Positions 50,475 through 60,065 of a stretch of DNA of 64,000 nucleotides are shown here, in pieces. The notes beneath the pieces are model-generated. The model ran no database searches. It was given only the letters and a program-made list of their open reading frames with translations, and was not told where the DNA came from. Source of the DNA: Deltaproteobacteria bacterium (GTDB lineage: Bacteria; Myxococcota_A; UBA9160; UBA6930); NCBI GenBank assembly GCA_028817435.1, contig JAPPPQ010000013.1, positions 102,062 through 166,061 on the forward strand. Direction: 5' to 3'. The first letter of the stretch is position 1, and every line of letters starts with the position of its first letter. Position numbers and translations under genes: made by a program.

Positions 50475-52049
50475 ATGCCCCGCGCAAATGCAAACGGCGC
50501 AGTGGTCACGCGCTTTGCGCCCTCGCCCACCGGGCATCTGCACGCGGGCGGCGCGCGCACCGCGCTGTTCAACTGGGCGCTGGCGCGCAGTCAGCCCGGC
50601 GGGCGCTTTCTGTTGCGCATGGAGGATACGGACCGCGCGCGCTCACAGGCGGCGCTGGCAGAGAGCATTCTCGCAGATTTGCGCTGGCTGGGACTCGATT
50701 GGGACGGCGAACCCGTCTTTCAATCCGCGCGCACCCCGCATTACCAACGCGCGATTGCAGAACTGCTGGCGGCCGATCTCGCCTATCCCGCCTTCGAGAC
50801 TCCCGGGGAGCTGGACGCCATGCGCGGCAAAGCGCGGGAGCACAGTCCCGGCGGAGGCTTCAGCTATCACCGCCCCCCAAACTGGGATCGCGCGGCGGCG
50901 CTGGCAAAAGCCGAAGCCGGCGCGCCCCATGTAATTCGCCTGCACCTGGCCGCCGTGCTCGCGCTCTGCGGCGCGGAGCGCGAAATCTTCGCCGTGGAAG
51001 ACCAGGTGCTGGGCACTGTGGAATTTGCCGCGGACGCCTTGGACGATTTTGTGCTGCAGCGGCAGGACGGCGGCGTCACCTATCACCTGGCCGTGGTGGT
51101 GGACGACGACGCGCAAGGCGTGACCCATGTGCTGCGCGGCCAGGAACACCTCGCCAACACCCCCCGACACCAGGCGCTGCAGCGCGCTCTCAATTTGCCG
51201 CGCCCGCACTACGCGCATTTGCCGGTGATTCAAAATCCCGACGGCTCGAAGATGTCCAAGCGCGACCGCGAGAAAGGCATTGCGGTGGATATTGAAGACT
51301 TCCGCCGCCAGGGCGTGCTGCCCGAAGTGCTGCTGAATTTTCTGGCGCTGCTCGGCTATAGCCCCGGCGAAAAATTGCCGGACGGCCGCGACCTGGAGCG
51401 CTTCAATCGGGAGCACCTGTTGCGCCACTTCTCCCTCGCCCGCGTGGGCCGCGGCAACGCCCGCTTCGACCGCAGCAAGCTCGCCGCCTTCAACCAGGAC
51501 AGCATTGCAGCCCTCCCCCCCGCCGAATTCAAAGCGCACTGGACCACCTGGTGCAACCGCTACGCCGAAGATGCATGGTCCGCCCAAGCACAAAAGATGG
51601 GCGAAGCGCGGCGCGCGCTGTTTTTGCAGGCGCTGCAGCCGCGCAGCAAGAGTTTGGCCGATCTCACGGCGTTGGATGGGCCGGGGGCTTTTGCGCTGTT
51701 GAAGACACATGAGTTCGCCTACGACGAAAAGGCCGTGAGCAAGTGGCTGCGGCGCGGCGAGCCGAGCGGGCTGGAGCGGCTGCGCGAATTGCGGCCGCTG
51801 TTGGCAGAGCTCGCGCACTTTGATCCCGAAAGCATTGAGGCCGCCGTGGCCGGCTTTTGCGAGGCGCGCGGCATTGGACTCGGCAAAGCCGCGCAACCGC
51901 TGCGCGTGGCCGTGACCGGCGGCGCATCGAGCCCGCCTTTGGGCATCACCCTCGCCATCCTCGGCCAGACCGAAACCACAGCCCGTCTGGACCGCTGCCT
52001 TGCGGAAATTGGCGGGGCGCAAAACTCCGCCCGAAAAGACTCGGCCTGA
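50475..52049 (+). CDS. gltX: Glutamyl-tRNA synthetase
   Basis: The 524-residue class I synthetase has the HIGH-like FAPSPTGHLHAGGARTAL, GFSYHRPP, QEHLANTPRHQAL and KMSKR (SKMSKRDREKGI), followed by an anticodon-binding helical domain ending LGITLAILGQTETTARL. It charges tRNA-Glu (and perhaps tRNA-Gln if the organism uses the transamidation route). The ATG is 2 bases after the GTPase stop, so the pair is cotranscribed. It converges on the phosphomutase with 4 bases between stops. Confidence 0.94.
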   Translation: MPRANANGAVVTRFAPSPTGHLHAGGARTALFNWALARSQPGGRFLLRMEDTDRARSQAALAESILADLRWLGLDWDGEPVFQSARTPHYQRAIAELLAADLAYPAFETPGELDAMRGKAREHSPGGGFSYHRPPNWDRAAALAKAEAGAPHVIRLHLAAVLALCGAEREIFAVEDQVLGTVEFAADALDDFVLQRQDGGVTYHLAVVVDDDAQGVTHVLRGQEHLANTPRHQALQRALNLPRPHYAHLPVIQNPDGSKMSKRDREKGIAVDIEDFRRQGVLPEVLLNFLALLGYSPGEKLPDGRDLERFNREHLLRHFSLARVGRGNARFDRSKLAAFNQDSIAALPPAEFKAHWTTWCNRYAEDAWSAQAQKMGEARRALFLQALQPRSKSLADLTALDGPGAFALLKTHEFAYDEKAVSKWLRRGEPSGLERLRELRPLLAELAHFDPESIEAAVAGFCEARGIGLGKAAQPLRVAVTGGASSPPLGITLAILGQTETTARLDRCLAEIGGAQNSARKDSA

Positions 52050-52053
52050 AAAA

Positions 52054-53469
52054 TTACCCCGCAGTTGCGGCGCGCATGCGGGCGAGCAGGCGGTCGCGCT
52101 CGCGCTGCATTTGGGCGGCGCTCTGCGCTTCGACATTGAGGCGCAACAGAGGTTCGGTGTTCGAGGGGCGCAGGTTGAACCACCAATCGTCGTAGCGCAC
52201 CAGCAGGCCGTCCATCCAGGAAATTTCGCGGGCGTCCTGGCATTCGGCGGCGATGGTTTCGAGCAGCGCGCGCATTCCGCCAGCCCGCCCCGGCCCGTCC
52301 ACCGCAACGCTGATTTCGCCGCTGGCGGCGTAGCGGCGCAGCGGCGCGATCAGTTCCGAGAGCGGGCGCGCGCATTGCGCCAGCAAATCCAGCAGCGCCA
52401 CAAAGGCGGCGAGTCCGTCGTCGGCAATCAAGCTGGCGCCGAAGCGAAAGTAGAAGTGCCCCGACAATTCGCCGGCGAAAATTGCGCCGCTGCTGCGCAT
52501 TTCGGCCTTCACAAAGGAGTGGCCCACCCGGCACATCTTCGCCACGCCGCCCGCCGCTTCAATGGCCTCGGGCGTGGCGCGGCTGCTGCGCAGGTCGTAG
52601 AGCACCGTGCCCCCCGGCGCGCGGCGCAATTGCGAGCGCGCCAGCAGCGCCGTCATCAAATCGCAGGGAACCGGCTCGCCGCGCTCGTCCACAAAAATGG
52701 CGCGGTCGGCGTCGCCGTCAAAAGCCACGCCGAACAATGCGCCGCTCTGTTGCACCGCGGCGCAGAGATCGCGCAGGTTCTCCGTCTTCAGGGGATCGGC
52801 CGGATGATTGGGAAAGCTGCCGTCGGGCTCGAAGTAGAGCCGCTCCACCTGCAGCGGCAGCTCCGCCAGCAGCGGCTCCAATCCCACCGCCGCCATGCCG
52901 TTGCCGCAGTCAATGGCCACCCGCGCCTCGGGGCATTCGCCCCCCGCCGCGCGCAGGTGGCGCAAATACCCCTCGCGCACATCCACCGCGCGCCGCTCTC
53001 CCGGCGCAGGCGCGGCGGCGGGCGCGGGCGTGAGCGCGGGCGGCGCATCCGCTGCGTCCGCCGCGCCCGGCTCTGCGGCGAACTGCGCGCAGAGCGCCTC
53101 GATCTCGCGCAGGCCGCTGTCGCCGCCGACGGGAATGGCGTGCTCGCGGCAAATTTTGAAGCCGTTGTATTGGGCGGGATTGTGAGAGGCGGTGAGCATC
53201 ACCCCGCCCCGCGCGCCCAGCGCCTCGACGGCGTAGTAGAGCATGGGCGTCGAGACCAGGCCCAGATCGAGCACCGCCCCGCCCTGCTGCAGAATGCCCG
53301 CCACCAGCGCCTCGCCCAATTCGGGAGAGTGCGGGCGCGCGTCGCGCCCCACCGCCAGCGGCCCGCCGCCCAGAAACCGGGCCGCGGCGCGGCCAATGCG
53401 CCGGGCCAGCGCCGCATCGAGCTGCTCCGGCACCAGCCCGCGAATGTCATAGGCTTTGAATACGGACAT
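52054..53469 (-). CDS. Phosphomannomutase/phosphoglucomutase
   Basis: The 471-residue alpha-D-phosphohexomutase starts FKAYDIRGLVPEQL and has the phosphoserine loop LTASHNPAQYNGFK, the metal loop DGDADRAIF, the sugar-specificity loop GELSGHFYFR and the phosphate-binding RPSNTEPLLRLNVE. It makes Man-1-P or Glc-1-P for surface glycans. A Pro/Ala-rich insert (about 165-185) is unusual. TAGTAT lies 7 bases before the ATG with no ribosome-binding site, suggesting a leaderless transcript; an ATG three codons upstream is an alternative. Confidence 0.9.
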   Translation of the reverse strand: MSVFKAYDIRGLVPEQLDAALARRIGRAAARFLGGGPLAVGRDARPHSPELGEALVAGILQQGGAVLDLGLVSTPMLYYAVEALGARGGVMLTASHNPAQYNGFKICREHAIPVGGDSGLREIEALCAQFAAEPGAADAADAPPALTPAPAAAPAPGERRAVDVREGYLRHLRAAGGECPEARVAIDCGNGMAAVGLEPLLAELPLQVERLYFEPDGSFPNHPADPLKTENLRDLCAAVQQSGALFGVAFDGDADRAIFVDERGEPVPCDLMTALLARSQLRRAPGGTVLYDLRSSRATPEAIEAAGGVAKMCRVGHSFVKAEMRSSGAIFAGELSGHFYFRFGASLIADDGLAAFVALLDLLAQCARPLSELIAPLRRYAASGEISVAVDGPGRAGGMRALLETIAAECQDAREISWMDGLLVRYDDWWFNLRPSNTEPLLRLNVEAQSAAQMQRERDRLLARMRAATAG

Positions 53470-53518
53470 GGCCGCCATACTACCCGAAGCGCTCCCCGCG
53501 CCCGCCCCGCGCCGGGGC

Positions 53519-53547
53519 TTGACCGGCCCGGCGGACAGGGGCAAGCT
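53519..53547 (+). promoter_or_regulatory. Candidate tatA promoter, leaderless
   Basis: TTGACC (53519-53524), a 17-base spacer and CAAGCT (53542-53547), 6 bases before the tatA ATG. It matches the layout of the methyltransferase promoter at 38577. Confidence 0.45.
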
Positions 53548-53553
53548 CTCCCC

Positions 53554-53754
53554 ATGGTTCCCGGCATCGGCCTCGGCTGGACAGAGGCGGCGATCATCGG
53601 CCTGATCGGCGTGGTGATTTTCGGCGCGCGGCGTCTGCCCGAGATTGGCAGCGGCCTCGGCAAGGCCATCAAGGGCTTCCGCGCGGGGCTCGGCGGCGCA
53701 GAGCCGGAAGAGCTCCCCGAAAAGCGCGAAGTGTCCGAGGGAGAGCCGCAGTAG
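53554..53754 (+). CDS. tatA: Twin-arginine translocase subunit TatA/E
   Basis: The 66-residue protein has an N-terminal membrane helix (TEAAIIGLIGVVIFGARRLPEI), the conserved FG hinge and an amphipathic helix GSGLGKAIKGFRAGL, then an acidic tail. It forms the pore of the Tat export system. No ribosome-binding site precedes the ATG. tatB and tatC are not adjacent. Confidence 0.93.
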   Translation: MVPGIGLGWTEAAIIGLIGVVIFGARRLPEIGSGLGKAIKGFRAGLGGAEPEELPEKREVSEGEPQ

Positions 53755-53813
53755 CCTCCGCGGCCTCCGCAGCCGGGGGCAGCCCGCTGCGCAGCATTCT
53801 CTCGCGCCGCCTG

Positions 53814-54743
53814 GTGGTGGTGACCGGCAAGGGCGGCGCAGGCAAGACCACGCTGGCGGCCGCGCTGGGCCGCGCCGCCGCCGCGCGCGGGCTGCGCGCC
53901 CTGGTGGTGGAGACGGGGCGGGACGAGCACCTGCCCCGGCTCTTCGGCTGGCAGGGGCAACCCGCCGGCCACGCGGGACTCGAGCTACCCGGCGGCCCGC
54001 GGCTCATGCACCTCTCGCCCCACGAGGCGCTGGCCGAATATCTGCGCTTCGAGCTGCGCGTGCCCCTGGCCGCCACGCGCCGCCTTACCGGCGGCCCCAT
54101 GCGGGCGCTGCTGGCCGCCGCGCCGGGTTGGCGCGAGCTCATCACCCTGGGCAAGTTGTGGCACCTGGAACGGCAGCGCGGCGCGGCGGGCCTGGACCTG
54201 ATCATTCTCGACGCCCCGGCCACGGGCCACGGCCTGGCTTTTTTGGATGCGCCCCGCGCCGCCACCAGCGCCCTGCGCGGCGGCCCCCTGCGCCGCCACG
54301 CCGAGTGGGTCGAGGCCCTCGTCTGCGACGCCGAGCGGACGCTGCTGCTCCCCGTGGCGCTGCCCGAAGAGACTCCCGTGCGCGAAACCGAGGCGCTGGT
54401 GCGGCGCGCCCGCGGCGAGCTCGGCATTGCCGTGGATCGGGTGGTGGCCAACGCCGTAGAGGCCGATCCCTTCCCCCCCGGCCTGGCCGACCTGGACGAG
54501 CGCCTGGCGGCCCTGCCCCAGTCTCTGAGCGGCGCGCCCTCTCCCCGCGACATGGCGCGCTGCGCCGCCCATCTGCGCCAGCGCCGCGCCGCACAGGCAG
54601 AGCGCCTGGCGGCCCTGGCCAATGCCACCGCCCTGCCCCTGCTGCAACTGCCGCGCCTGCCCCAAGCCGTCCGCGGCCCCGAGGGCCTGGATCGCCTCGC
54701 CGCCCCGCTGCTGGCCGAGCCTCAACCCTGGCCGCAGGCATGA
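53814..54743 (+). CDS. ArsA/GET3-like ATPase, first of a pair
   Basis: The 309-residue P-loop ATPase starts at the motif VVVTGKGGAGKTT and has ILDAPATGHGLAFLDAP as its switch II region. Similarity to conserved ArsA N-termini continues upstream (SILSRRL), where no ATG, GTG or TTG exists; a CTG at 53787 with GGGGG before it is a candidate real start. ArsA-family proteins insert tail-anchored proteins or drive oxyanion export; paired bacterial copies like these have unknown roles. The stop overlaps the next start (ATGA). Confidence 0.82.
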   Translation: MVVTGKGGAGKTTLAAALGRAAAARGLRALVVETGRDEHLPRLFGWQGQPAGHAGLELPGGPRLMHLSPHEALAEYLRFELRVPLAATRRLTGGPMRALLAAAPGWRELITLGKLWHLERQRGAAGLDLIILDAPATGHGLAFLDAPRAATSALRGGPLRRHAEWVEALVCDAERTLLLPVALPEETPVRETEALVRRARGELGIAVDRVVANAVEADPFPPGLADLDERLAALPQSLSGAPSPRDMARCAAHLRQRRAAQAERLAALANATALPLLQLPRLPQAVRGPEGLDRLAAPLLAEPQPWPQA

Positions 54744-56023
54744 CGGGCGCCGCCACAAGCGCAGGCGCATCGGGGGTGGAGGGCGCGGCGGAGCTGGTAG
54801 CCCGGCGGCGGGTGGTGGCCTGCGTGGGGCCGGGGGGAGTCGGCAAGACGACCCTGGCGGCGGCGCTGGCGCTGGGCGCGGCCCGGCGCGGGCGGCGCGC
54901 GCTCGTGGTCACCGTGGATCCGGCGCGGCGTCTGGCCGATGCGCTGGGCCTGCCCGCGCTGGACGACCAGCCGCGCCGGGTTCCCGTCTCCGGCGCGGCG
55001 GGCGCGCTGTGGGCTCTGATGCTGGATTCCCGCCGCACCTACGACGCGCTGGTGGCGCGCCTGGCTCCTAACGCCGACACCCGCGCGCGCATTCACGCCA
55101 ACCCCATCTATCAGCGCATTTCCCGCGCCCTGGCCGGCAGCGTCGAGTATGCGGCGATGCTCAAAGTCTTCGAGCTGCAGAGCCGCGCGGACCTCGACCT
55201 GGTGGTGGTGGATACGCCGCCCTCGGCCCACGCCCTGGATTTTCTCGATGCGCCGGCGCGGCTGCTGCGGCTGCTGGACAGCCCCGCCCTGCAGTGGCTG
55301 GTAAATCCCGCCCTGCGCGCCGGGCGGCTGGGCTGGCGCTGGTTCCGGCGCGGCGGCCAGCAAGTGCTGCGCGCGCTGGAGCGGGTGACGGGGCTGGCCT
55401 TTTTGGAAGATCTCTCGGAATTTCTGCTGGCCTTCGAGGGAATGTCCGGCGGCTTCCGCCAGCGCGCGCGGGCGGTGCAGCAGCTGCTGTTCGGCCCCGA
55501 TTGCGCCTTTGTGCTGGCCAGCGGCCCCGGCGAATTGGCCGCCGCCCAGGCGCGGGATTTTCTCGCGCGCCTGGAAGAGCGCGGCGCGCACCCCCAGGGC
55601 GTGGTGCTGAACCGCCTGCGCACTTTGCCCGGCCCCGGCGGATTGGCCGAAGCGGCCGAAGGCGCAAAGTCGGCCGACGCCGCGCGCGCGGCATTGCGGG
55701 ACGCCTTCGCCGCGCGCTTCGGCGCAGAGTTCCCCGCAGATGAGGCCGCCGCCGCTTCGCTGCGGCTGTGGCGCAACGCTGCCGAAGCCGCCGCCCAGGA
55801 CGCCGCCGCCGCAGCCCCGTTGCTGGCCGACGCCGAACGGCTCGGCGCTTTCGCCCGCCGCATCCCCGAATTCGCCGCCGATGTGCACGACCTCGCCGGC
55901 CTCGCCATTGTGGAGCAGCACCTGTTCGCAGACCGCGAATCGCAAAACCGCCATGCAGGCGGCGGCGCGGGCAATGGCGCAGGCGGCGCAAGCGGCGGGC
56001 GCGAAGCGGGGCAGCCGGGCTAG
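54740..56023 (+). CDS. ArsA/GET3-like ATPase, second of a pair
   Basis: The 427-residue ATPase has Walker A GPGGVGKTT, the A-motif VTVDPARRLADALGL, and VVVDTPPSAHALDFLDAPARLL. A membrane- or partner-binding helical region follows. The C-terminal 25 residues are Gly/Ala-rich. Translation is coupled to the first ATPase, so a heterodimer is likely. No arsenic genes are nearby, which argues against arsenite transport. Confidence 0.85.
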   Translation: MTGAATSAGASGVEGAAELVARRRVVACVGPGGVGKTTLAAALALGAARRGRRALVVTVDPARRLADALGLPALDDQPRRVPVSGAAGALWALMLDSRRTYDALVARLAPNADTRARIHANPIYQRISRALAGSVEYAAMLKVFELQSRADLDLVVVDTPPSAHALDFLDAPARLLRLLDSPALQWLVNPALRAGRLGWRWFRRGGQQVLRALERVTGLAFLEDLSEFLLAFEGMSGGFRQRARAVQQLLFGPDCAFVLASGPGELAAAQARDFLARLEERGAHPQGVVLNRLRTLPGPGGLAEAAEGAKSADAARAALRDAFAARFGAEFPADEAAAASLRLWRNAAEAAAQDAAAAAPLLADAERLGAFARRIPEFAADVHDLAGLAIVEQHLFADRESQNRHAGGGAGNGAGGASGGREAGQPG

Positions 56024-56032
56024 TTTGCGGGG

Positions 56033-56458
56033 GTGAGCGAAGCGCCCCACGACACCGTAGAGCAGGCGCTGGCCAGGGCGCGCCGCCACGGGCTCGCCGC
56101 CGCGGCGGAGGCGGCGGCCGCAGTGCAGGCGCTGCTGGATGCGGCGCTGCTGGCGGGCGAAGACACCGCCCAGGGCGGACTCGCCGCGCTGCGGGAGGCG
56201 CTGGAAGGATTGCGGCGGCGGCTGGATTCCGACGGCGGCTTCGACGCCGGCGCAATCTTCAATCGGCTGACCGCCACGCTGGACGAGGAGATTCGCCGCT
56301 GGGAGCGCAAGAGCCGGGAGGACGAGAGCGGGCGCGCGGTGCTGCGCGCCCTGCTGGCCCTGCGCGAATTGCTGTGGGAACTGCGCAGCCGCCGGGAGTC
56401 CCGCCGCGCCGATTCCCCCCCCCCCATGCGCCCCCAGCGCGTTCCCGTAGAGGACTGA
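56033..56458 (+). CDS. Helical hypothetical protein downstream of the ArsA pair
   Basis: No family was recognised. The 141-residue product is Ala/Leu/Arg-rich and almost wholly helical, with no signal or membrane segment and a charged C-terminal tail. It starts at a GTG preceded by GCGGGG, 9 bases after the second ATPase, and is probably a partner in the same operon. Confidence 0.55.
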   Translation: MSEAPHDTVEQALARARRHGLAAAAEAAAAVQALLDAALLAGEDTAQGGLAALREALEGLRRRLDSDGGFDAGAIFNRLTATLDEEIRRWERKSREDESGRAVLRALLALRELLWELRSRRESRRADSPPPMRPQRVPVED

Positions 56459-56541
56459 CGGCACACCCCGTCGCCAAAGTGTCCGCTTGCGTCCGCCTGT
56501 GACCTGGCGCGAATTGCCCCGGCTGGCGGAAACCCTCCGCC

Positions 56542-59500
56542 ATGCAAGCGAAGCACTGCGGGCGAATGGCGGCCGGCGCGCTGGCGCTGGCCCTCGCCTG
56601 GGCCCATGCGGCGGGGGCGCGCGACGACTGCGGCGAGCCGCAGCCGATTCCCGAGCGCGAGAGGGAGGCGAACGGCCCGGAACAGCGGGTGGTGTGCAAC
56701 GCCGCAAGCGAGCGGAGCGCGGACGCCTTCAACAGCGCGGACGGCATTTTGTATCGCGATCGCGCCGGGCTGGAAATCATTGTGGACGCCGCCACGCCGG
56801 TGCAGCAGATCGCCAATCTGAATCAGCAGGGCAGCGCAACACTGCGGGTGAACGCGGGCGCGGTGGCGCAACAGCATATGGTCTCGGGCGGCAACCTCTT
56901 CGACTACGGCGCTCTCTACGCCTGGAGTTCCGACGGCGCGGTGCGCGTGGAAACGGCGGCGGGGGTTGCGCTCTCCACCGAGACGGGGCGGCGCGAGGCG
57001 GTCTATGCCCGCAGCGGCAGCGTCCGGCAGCGGCTCTCGGAGAGCCGGCGTGCAGTGAATGCAGAGCTCGCGCGCATTGCGGCGCGGCCCACTGCGGCGG
57101 CGGAGCAAGCCGTGCGCGTGACTCTGGGCGGCCCCGTTTCGACTTCGGGAGTCAGCGCCAACGCCGTCTTCGCCTACGCCGAAGAGGGCGGCGCGGTCCG
57201 CGTGGAGACCACCGCGCCAGTTCGCGCCACGGGCGCAAAGCAGCCGGGCCTGGCCGACAACCGGCGCGAGCGAAACAACGGTTATGGCATCGCCGCATGG
57301 AGCGGCTTGGCAAACGGCGCGCTGCTCGGCCCCGGCGGCCCGGTGCGGGTGCGCGCCTTCGGCGGCGTCGCCACCCGGGCCGCCCATGGCGCGGGCATCT
57401 ATGCGCGCAGCAGCGGCGGCCCGGTGCAGGTCGAAACCCGGGGCGCCATTTCCACGCAGGGCTGGCTGAATGCGCCGGAGGGCGCGCTTTTGATCGGCAT
57501 GGCGCCGGGCATTGCGGCGCAGGGCTTCGGCGCGGGCAGCGAAGCGCTGGTGCAGGTGGATTCCCGGGGCGCCATTACCACCGGCCTGCGGAGCCGCCCA
57601 GGCTTGGGGGCGGAGTCTCACGGCATTCGGGCCGAGGCCGCGGGGGCCCTGCGAAGCGCGCCGGTTCGCGTGCGCGCGGGGGCCATCACCACCTGGCCCG
57701 AACGCTCCCACGGCATTTACGCCAGCAGCCTGGGGGCACAGGCCGGCGGCGCGGTGACGGTGCGGGCCTTCGGGCGCATCGAAACCCGGGGGCCGGGCTC
57801 CCACGGCATCTTCACCCAGGCCAGCTACGGCGAAACGCACATCCGGCTCGCTTCCAGTGCGGCGGTGGAGGCTTTCGGCGCGGGGGCCGCCGCTCTGCGG
57901 GCAGAGAGCATTTTGCCCGACGGCGCGACGGGCACGCCGGGGCGGCTGCGCATTGTGCTGGAGCAGGACGCGCTGCTCGCCGCGCGGGGCGCTGCGGAGC
58001 ACGCCATCGCACTGCGGGGCGGCCACGGCGAAATTGAGATTGCCGGGCGGCTGCACGGCGCGCTGCTCGGCGGCGCGGGGGACGACACCCTGCGCGTGCT
58101 GCCCGGCGGCGCATGGACGCTGCTCGGCGACAGCGACTTCGGCGGCGGCCGCAATGCGCTGCACAACGCGGGCACGCTGCAGGTGGGGCGGGGGCACAGC
58201 CTCGATGCGCTGGAACTGCGCGGGCTCGATTCCTTCACCCAAACCGGGTCGGGGCAACTGCTCGTCAACATCGCCTCGCGCAACGGGCGCGGCGATTCGC
58301 TGGACCTCGGCGGCGCGGCGGTCTCTTTGGCGGGGCTGCTGAAAGTCACCGATCTGGACTACGCCCCCGGCGCGCTGACGCTGGATTTGCTGCGCACCAC
58401 CGGCGCGCTGGATTTTTCGGCACTGCGCGTGGAGCGCAGCGCGGTGCGCCAGGGCGCTCTCGGCATCGTCAACACCGGCGACGCACTGCAGGTGCAACAG
58501 CCCGCGCCTGCCCCGCCCATGCCGCCCGCGCCGCCGCAATCCGCGCCCGCGCCGCCCGCGGCCCTACCCTCGGATTCTGCGCAAATCGCGCCCCTGCCCG
58601 ATTCGCAGCCTCCCACGCCTGACTCGGCACCCGCGCTCCCGCCCGATTCGCGGCCTCCCGCACCCGCACCGCCCGCGCCCACTTCACCCGTGCCCGCGCT
58701 GGGAGCGGACGGCGGGCGCGGGGGCGTGTTGCGGGTGCTGCACACCACCGACTACGCCCCCGCGGCGCTGGCGGCCGATCACCGGCAAATCGGTGCCTAT
58801 CTAAACCGGCTGGGCGGGGCGGATCCCGACGACAGTGAGACAGGGCTGCTCGGCGCGCTGGCCGGCATTGCCGGGATGGACGCCTACGCCCGCGCCCTGG
58901 ACCACCTGAACCCCGCCGGTTACGGGGCGCTGCTGCAGAGCGCCTGGTGGGCGCAGAGCGCCTTCGCCGCCGAGTTGTTGGCAGATTGCGGCGCGGGCGA
59001 GGGCGGGCGCTGCGGCTGGCTGCAGCCGGGAGCGCGGGGGTTGCGGCGCAGCGCCGCGCCGGGCAAAGCGCCAGGAGAGCGCTTCGGCTTCGCCGAGGAC
59101 GCCCCCCGGTTGAGCGCCGGACTGCGGCTGCCGCTTCCCGCGGGTCAATTTTCGCTGGGCGCGGCTGTGGAGCAGAGCGAACTCGAAATTTTCGCCGGGG
59201 CCGCCGGGCGGGCCGGGCGGCGCTGGGGCAAAGGCGAGGGGCTGCGGCTGTTGGCCGGGGCCGCCTTCAGCGGGGGGCTCCCGCGCCGCAACACCGGGCG
59301 CGGCCCGCGCCGGGCGCGGCTGGAGTTGGGCGGCGGGATCGGCGGCGGCTACGCCCGCCACGAAATCTCCCGCCAGCACGGCGCGGGCCTGCGGGTGCAG
59401 AGCGCGCCCCGCCTGCACTGGGCGGGCGGACATTTGCGGGCCGCCCTGCATTTTGCGCCGGGGGGCTGGGCGCTGCGGCCGCAAATCGAGGCCGCCGCCC

Positions 59501-59901
59501 TTTTCGCCCAGGCCGCAAATCTGGACGAGCGCGGGGAGGCAGGCCCGGCGGGACTCGCCATCGCAGACGCCGAGGCCCGCTGGCTGGCGCTGCGCCCGGG
59601 CCTCTCTGTGGCAGGCGAGCTTCCCGCGCCCCTGGGCGCGCTGCGCCTGCACCTGGCGCTGGGCGCGCGCTGGCTCCCCAGGGCGAATGCGCCGCGCTGG
59701 CAGGCGCGGCCGGCGCAAGCGCCCGGCGCGGCGGGAGATTTCGCGCTGCGGGGCGGCGCGCCCGAGGCGCTGCTGGCCGAATGCGCCCTGGGATTGGCCT
59801 GGCAGGGGCCGCGCCTCGCCTTGCGGCTGGATTATCAGGCCGCCCTCGGGGCGCAGACGCGCCTTCACAGCGGCGGGCTGCGGCTGCAGTTGCGCTTCTG
59901 A
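56542..59901 (+). CDS. Autotransporter (type Va secretion) protein
   Basis: The 1119-residue protein has a signal peptide (AAGALALALAWAHAAGA), a passenger of short beta-helix-like repeats (VRVETTAPV, VQVETRGAIST, VTVRAFGRIETRG; about 70-600), a Pro/Ala-rich stalk (about 645-715) and a C-terminal barrel domain (about 840-1119) ending LQLRF with the required terminal Phe. The passenger repeats SHGI and GAGIYARSS recur as in adhesins of this class. The barrel start shares the motif LLQSAWWAQSAFAAELL with the next gene. It is surface-exposed; adhesion is likely but unproven. Confidence 0.88.
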   Translation: MQAKHCGRMAAGALALALAWAHAAGARDDCGEPQPIPEREREANGPEQRVVCNAASERSADAFNSADGILYRDRAGLEIIVDAATPVQQIANLNQQGSATLRVNAGAVAQQHMVSGGNLFDYGALYAWSSDGAVRVETAAGVALSTETGRREAVYARSGSVRQRLSESRRAVNAELARIAARPTAAAEQAVRVTLGGPVSTSGVSANAVFAYAEEGGAVRVETTAPVRATGAKQPGLADNRRERNNGYGIAAWSGLANGALLGPGGPVRVRAFGGVATRAAHGAGIYARSSGGPVQVETRGAISTQGWLNAPEGALLIGMAPGIAAQGFGAGSEALVQVDSRGAITTGLRSRPGLGAESHGIRAEAAGALRSAPVRVRAGAITTWPERSHGIYASSLGAQAGGAVTVRAFGRIETRGPGSHGIFTQASYGETHIRLASSAAVEAFGAGAAALRAESILPDGATGTPGRLRIVLEQDALLAARGAAEHAIALRGGHGEIEIAGRLHGALLGGAGDDTLRVLPGGAWTLLGDSDFGGGRNALHNAGTLQVGRGHSLDALELRGLDSFTQTGSGQLLVNIASRNGRGDSLDLGGAAVSLAGLLKVTDLDYAPGALTLDLLRTTGALDFSALRVERSAVRQGALGIVNTGDALQVQQPAPAPPMPPAPPQSAPAPPAALPSDSAQIAPLPDSQPPTPDSAPALPPDSRPPAPAPPAPTSPVPALGADGGRGGVLRVLHTTDYAPAALAADHRQIGAYLNRLGGADPDDSETGLLGALAGIAGMDAYARALDHLNPAGYGALLQSAWWAQSAFAAELLADCGAGEGGRCGWLQPGARGLRRSAAPGKAPGERFGFAEDAPRLSAGLRLPLPAGQFSLGAAVEQSELEIFAGAAGRAGRRWGKGEGLRLLAGAAFSGGLPRRNTGRGPRRARLELGGGIGGGYARHEISRQHGAGLRVQSAPRLHWAGGHLRAALHFAPGGWALRPQIEAAALFAQAANLDERGEAGPAGLAIADAEARWLALRPGLSVAGELPAPLGALRLHLALGARWLPRANAPRWQARPAQAPGAAGDFALRGGAPEALLAECALGLAWQGPRLALRLDYQAALGAQTRLHSGGLRLQLRF

Positions 59902-59950
59902 GGCAGCGCCGGGAGCGGGGCCGCCCCGGCTGGCCCCCCGAGCGACGCCC

Positions 59951-59998
59951 CGAATGGCAAATTGAAATTTGCCATTCGCCCGTTGCAGGTGGTATTGT
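59951..59998 (+). promoter_or_regulatory. 13-bp palindrome overlapping a promoter
   Basis: CGAATGGCAAATT (59951-59963) and AATTTGCCATTCG (59966-59978) are perfect inverted repeats 2 bases apart. TTGCCA (59969-59974), inside the right arm, is followed 18 bases later by TATTGT (59993-59998), a good promoter for the barrel gene at 60066. A regulator bound to the palindrome would block that promoter. Confidence 0.55.
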
Positions 59999-60065
59999 GG
60001 GGGGCCGCGCTTCGGGGCTTCCCGAAGGGCACTGGCCCTGCCTACCAATTCCGGAGGAAATGCAG

